Shown here in pieces: positions 1 through 5,626 of a DNA stretch of 5,626 bases. Position numbers and translations under genes: made by a program. The first letter of the stretch is position 1; every line of letters starts with the position of its first letter. This stretch comes from Leptospira alstonii serovar Sichuan str. 79601 (GTDB taxonomy: Bacteria; Spirochaetota; Leptospiria; Leptospirales; Leptospiraceae), in the NCBI RefSeq assembly GCF_000347175.1, contig NZ_ANIK01000061.1, positions 1 to 5,626 on the forward strand, in the 5' to 3' direction. A model generated the notes under the pieces. That model searched no databases. It worked only from the letters and a program-made list of their open reading frames with translations, and had not been told where the DNA came from.

Positions 1-11
1 TTTTTTTTTGC

Positions 12-1272
<1,261 letters not shown>

Positions 1273-1296
<24 letters not shown>

Positions 1297-1330
1297 CAGG
1301 CAAGGTCATCTGACCTCCTATCCACTGACC
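1273..1330. repeat. five GGTCA/TGACC motifs at the right end of the insertion sequence
   Basis: GGTCA occurs at 1273-1277, 1284-1288 and 1304-1308 on the plus strand, and its complement TGACC at 1311-1315 and 1326-1330. They lie at or just beyond the end of orfB, in the right terminal region. They may be the transposase-binding part of the terminal inverted repeat; this is inference, since the left end is not available for comparison. Confidence 0.5.
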
Positions 1331-1403
1331 CCTAGCAAACGTGCGTTTTTGATCCTTCTTCTTCCAAAACCCTTCTTAACTCGTGGGCTCGTTATGAGTC
1401 ATT

Positions 1404-2842
<1,439 letters not shown>

Positions 2843-2846
<4 letters not shown>

Positions 2847-3373
2847 TGTTTTTCTCCTTTTGTCATTTGAACGATATATAAAATCCAAGATTTAAAAAAC
2901 GATAGGAATCTCTCGAATCCGGTACGTTTCGATTCGTTTAGAAGTTTACAGACCTCCGTTCGCCCAAACATATTAGAAAATTGAAATGCGTTTTGCCCTT
3001 TTGGATTTCGATAATTCTTATCGGCGCCGGCGTTTAAAAGAATTTCCACGATCTTCACATGTCCCTTAAATGCGGCCCCCATCAATATGGAATTACCTCC
3101 CAAATCCGTAGAGTTTACGTCCGCGCCTTGGGAAATTAAAAAACGACTCGTTTCTTCTTGTCCGTTGTAAGCGGCTAACATCAGTAAGGTGTAACCCTTC
3201 CGATTTTTTTCATCCACATGTCCGAGCGCCCCGACCTGCGCTTTCAAGGCATCGACATCCCCTCGTCTCGCAGAATCGAAACAAGGATTTTCCGACTGCA
3301 TATTCTTTTGATATTCGATCCAAGCTTTTGAAAATTCAGTGTCCGTTTTTCCGGGAATTTGATTCTCTTTCAT
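2843..3373 (-). CDS. ankyrin-repeat protein, probable catalase accessory factor
   Basis: 176-residue protein with about four ankyrin repeats: a degenerate one at 30-58 ([12 protein letters not shown]), two clear ones at 59-91 ([20 protein letters not shown]) and 92-124 ([20 protein letters not shown]), and a partial one at 125-150. A short hydrophobic and aromatic stretch near the C-terminus ([13 protein letters not shown], 157-169) could touch the membrane; there is no N-terminal signal peptide. Its TGA overlaps the katE ATG, so the two are probably translationally coupled. Ankyrin proteins beside catalase genes are known elsewhere: AnkB of Pseudomonas aeruginosa supports KatB activity, and Cj1386 of Campylobacter jejuni is implicated in haem delivery to KatA. 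A similar helper role is inferred here. The start at 3373 has no good ribosome binding site, so the N-terminus is less certain; the next Met is residue 25. Confidence 0.9.
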
Positions 3374-3454
3374 ACGTTTCGGTTGTTAGTGAATAGGAAT
3401 ACGTGGCAAAACGGCCTTTTTGAAATTCAAAATTAAGCCTAAAATCCGACTCAT

Positions 3455-3481
3455 TTGAAAAATTAAATCATAATTTTTCAA
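3455..3481. repeat. perfect palindrome in the ank leader
   Basis: TTGAAAAATTA (3455-3465) and TAATTTTTCAA (3471-3481) are exact inverted copies, 11 bp each, around a 5-base centre AATCA. The palindrome lies 82 bases upstream of the ank start, inside the predicted transcript from the 3541-3568 promoter. It could be an extra operator (its central 15 bases have the same 5-5-5 layout as the box at 3586-3600) or an RNA hairpin; it is too AT-rich and lacks the right context to be called a terminator. Confidence 0.6.
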
Positions 3482-3521
3482 TTCTAATTTATAAATCATT
3501 CAAAATCCTACACTTTTAAAT

Positions 3522-3551
3522 TAATTATAGATTTAGACTAATTATAGATTT
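3522..3551. repeat. 13-bp direct repeat in the perR-ank intergenic region
   Basis: TAATTATAGATTT occurs at 3522-3534 and again at 3539-3551, exactly 17 bases apart. A shorter form, AATTATAGA, recurs at 3591-3599 inside the inverted repeat before perR. Each copy contains TATAAT on the minus strand. The repeats may be regulator half-sites or duplicated promoter elements. Confidence 0.6.
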
Positions 3552-3568
3552 TTAAAAAATTAGCTCAA
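3541..3568 (-). promoter_or_regulatory. predicted sigma70 promoter for ank-katE
   Basis: Read on the minus strand, TTGAGC (3568-3563) and TATAAT (3546-3541) are separated by 16 bases. The -10 is a perfect consensus. Transcription would start near 3535 and give a leader of about 160 bases before ank. The -10 lies within the second copy of the 13-bp direct repeat, so a protein binding there would block the promoter. Confidence 0.6.
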
Positions 3569-3574
3569 GTCTTT

Positions 3575-3606
<32 letters not shown>

Positions 3607-3630
3607 GAGCTCCTGTGGAAGACTGATCGC

Positions 3631-4065
<435 letters not shown>

Positions 4066-4130
4066 AACGCGAACTTTTTTAGATAGTTAGTTGGGTAGGA
4101 TTACGGCATATATTATTCATAACGATATAA

Positions 4131-4233
4131 TAGAGTTGTTGAAAAAAAACATATCCGTTTTTAACAAAACTGCGTTATCCGTTCGTTTTGTTAAAAAAAG
4201 AAAGGGAAGAAAATTAATTTTTCAATAACTCTA
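4131..4233. repeat. nested inverted repeat (about 103 bp), MITE-like or structured RNA
   Basis: Outer arms TAGAGTTGTTGAAAAA (4131-4146) and TTTTTCAATAACTCTA (4218-4233) are complementary at 15 of 16 positions. Inside, TTTTTAACAAAAC (4158-4170) and GTTTTGTTAAAAA (4185-4197) are exact inverted copies, 13 bp, around a 14-base loop. TAACGAT occurs at 4120-4126 and 4232-4238, near both outer ends, as a possible target duplication, though it does not abut the arms cleanly. No T-run follows the stems on either strand, so it is not a classical terminator. It has no coding potential. Confidence 0.65.
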
Positions 4234-4269
4234 ACGATCAACAAATTAATGAATACTTGAAAAGTGAAA

Positions 4270-4299
4270 ATCCTGCCGATTTGCAAGGATGAATTTTTT
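4270..4299 (+). terminator. candidate intrinsic terminator
   Basis: ATCCTGC (4270-4276) pairs with GCAAGGAT (4283-4290) with one bulged A, giving a 7-bp stem and a 6-base loop, followed after GAA by six T (4294-4299). It lies about 205 bases beyond the perR stop; if it is used, the nested repeat would be in the perR 3' untranslated region. Confidence 0.4.
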
Positions 4300-4333
4300 G
4301 TTGCACCAAAACAAAAATTTAGATCAAAGCCAA

Positions 4334-4347
4334 TTCCTTTAAAGGAA
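4334..4347. repeat. 14-bp perfect palindrome upstream of flgF
   Basis: TTCCTTTAAAGGAA is exactly self-complementary and sits about 195 bases before the flgF start. It may be a regulator site; it resembles no operator that I can name. Confidence 0.45.
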
Positions 4348-4542
4348 CGTTTTGTCTTACTTACAACCAATCTTCACTCTTAAAAAAAATTGCGTCGATC
4401 TTAAAGGCCGATCTTCTCGAAGACGCTCAATTCTTTCGCTCCGGGTTACGGAAAAAAAATCCGAAAACACACATTATGTCTTCAAAATCGTTATGAAAAT
4501 TTTGGAAATCGCCGATCTTCAAAAAGGATAGGAGACACGGAA

Positions 4543-5625
<1,083 letters not shown>

Positions 5626-5626
5626 A

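Larger units (their letters stand above)
4066..4542. other. gene-free intergenic region between perR and flgF
   Basis: No convincing gene is seen in these 477 bases. The region is AT-rich at its left and holds the nested inverted repeat at 4131-4233, a terminator-like hairpin at 4270-4299, a 14-bp palindrome at 4334-4347, and two copies of GCCGATCTTC (4407-4416 and 4511-4520). A 12-codon open frame, ATG 4493 to TAG 4529-4531, ends within the flgF ribosome binding site but has no ribosome binding site of its own. No clear promoter for flgF was identified; neither a sigma70 nor a sigma28 (TAAA-N15-GCCGATAA) site with correct spacing was found. Confidence 0.6.

Noticed and set aside
1336..1350. 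AAACGTGCGTTTTT as a terminator between the insertion sequence and katE
   Set aside because: The arms AAACG and CGTTT leave only two bases for the loop, and the T-run points away from katE transcription.
2847..2888. Longer catalase start giving 14 extra residues
   Set aside because: The extension ([14 protein letters not shown]) overlaps ank and has no ribosome binding site of note, while the ATG at 2846 follows AGGAG at good spacing and gives the usual catalase N-terminus.
4493..4531. 12-codon leader peptide ending in the flgF ribosome binding site
   Set aside because: No ribosome binding site of its own and no pattern of regulatory codons; such short frames are expected by chance.

Overview
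The window looks like chromosomal DNA of a pathogenic-clade Leptospira (spirochaete). Three things point there: a peroxide regulator of PerR type that lacks the usual structural zinc cysteines, divergent from an ankyrin-repeat gene plus a small-subunit catalase (the perR / ank / katE arrangement known in pathogenic Leptospira); a spirochaete-type FlgF rod protein; and an IS3-family insertion sequence. The species cannot be fixed from the sequence alone.

Layout, left to right. (1) 1 to about 1332: an IS3-family insertion sequence whose left end lies at or beyond the window edge. orfA is intact, but orfB is broken by one missing base exactly in the codon of the first catalytic aspartate, so this copy should not make active transposase. 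Its right end carries five copies of GGTCA/TGACC. (2) 1404-3373, minus strand: a two-gene operon in which ank is followed by katE with an ATGA stop/start overlap. (3) 3374-3630: an AT-rich divergent regulatory region with a good sigma70 promoter for ank-katE, a Fur/PerR-type 7-1-7 inverted repeat next to perR, a 13-bp direct repeat and a perfect 11-bp-arm palindrome in the ank leader. (4) 3631-4065, plus strand: perR. (5) 4066-4542: a 477-base stretch with no convincing gene but with a striking nested inverted repeat (4131-4233), a likely terminator and a 14-bp palindrome. (6) 4543-5406, plus strand: flgF, with a strong ribosome binding site. (7) 5407-5626: a perfect 10-bp inverted repeat inside a minus-strand reading frame that runs in from the right edge and is not recognised.

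How the genes work together: PerR senses peroxide through its metal site and is expected to repress the divergent ank-katE operon and probably itself. When peroxide inactivates PerR, catalase is made together with an ankyrin protein that probably helps the catalase (haem supply or localisation, by analogy with other catalase-linked ankyrin proteins). The flagellar gene and the insertion sequence are unrelated neighbours. No wholly new system was found; the most unusual items are the nested repeat after perR, the operator architecture between perR and ank, the exact place of the transposase lesion, and the unassigned reading frame at the right edge.
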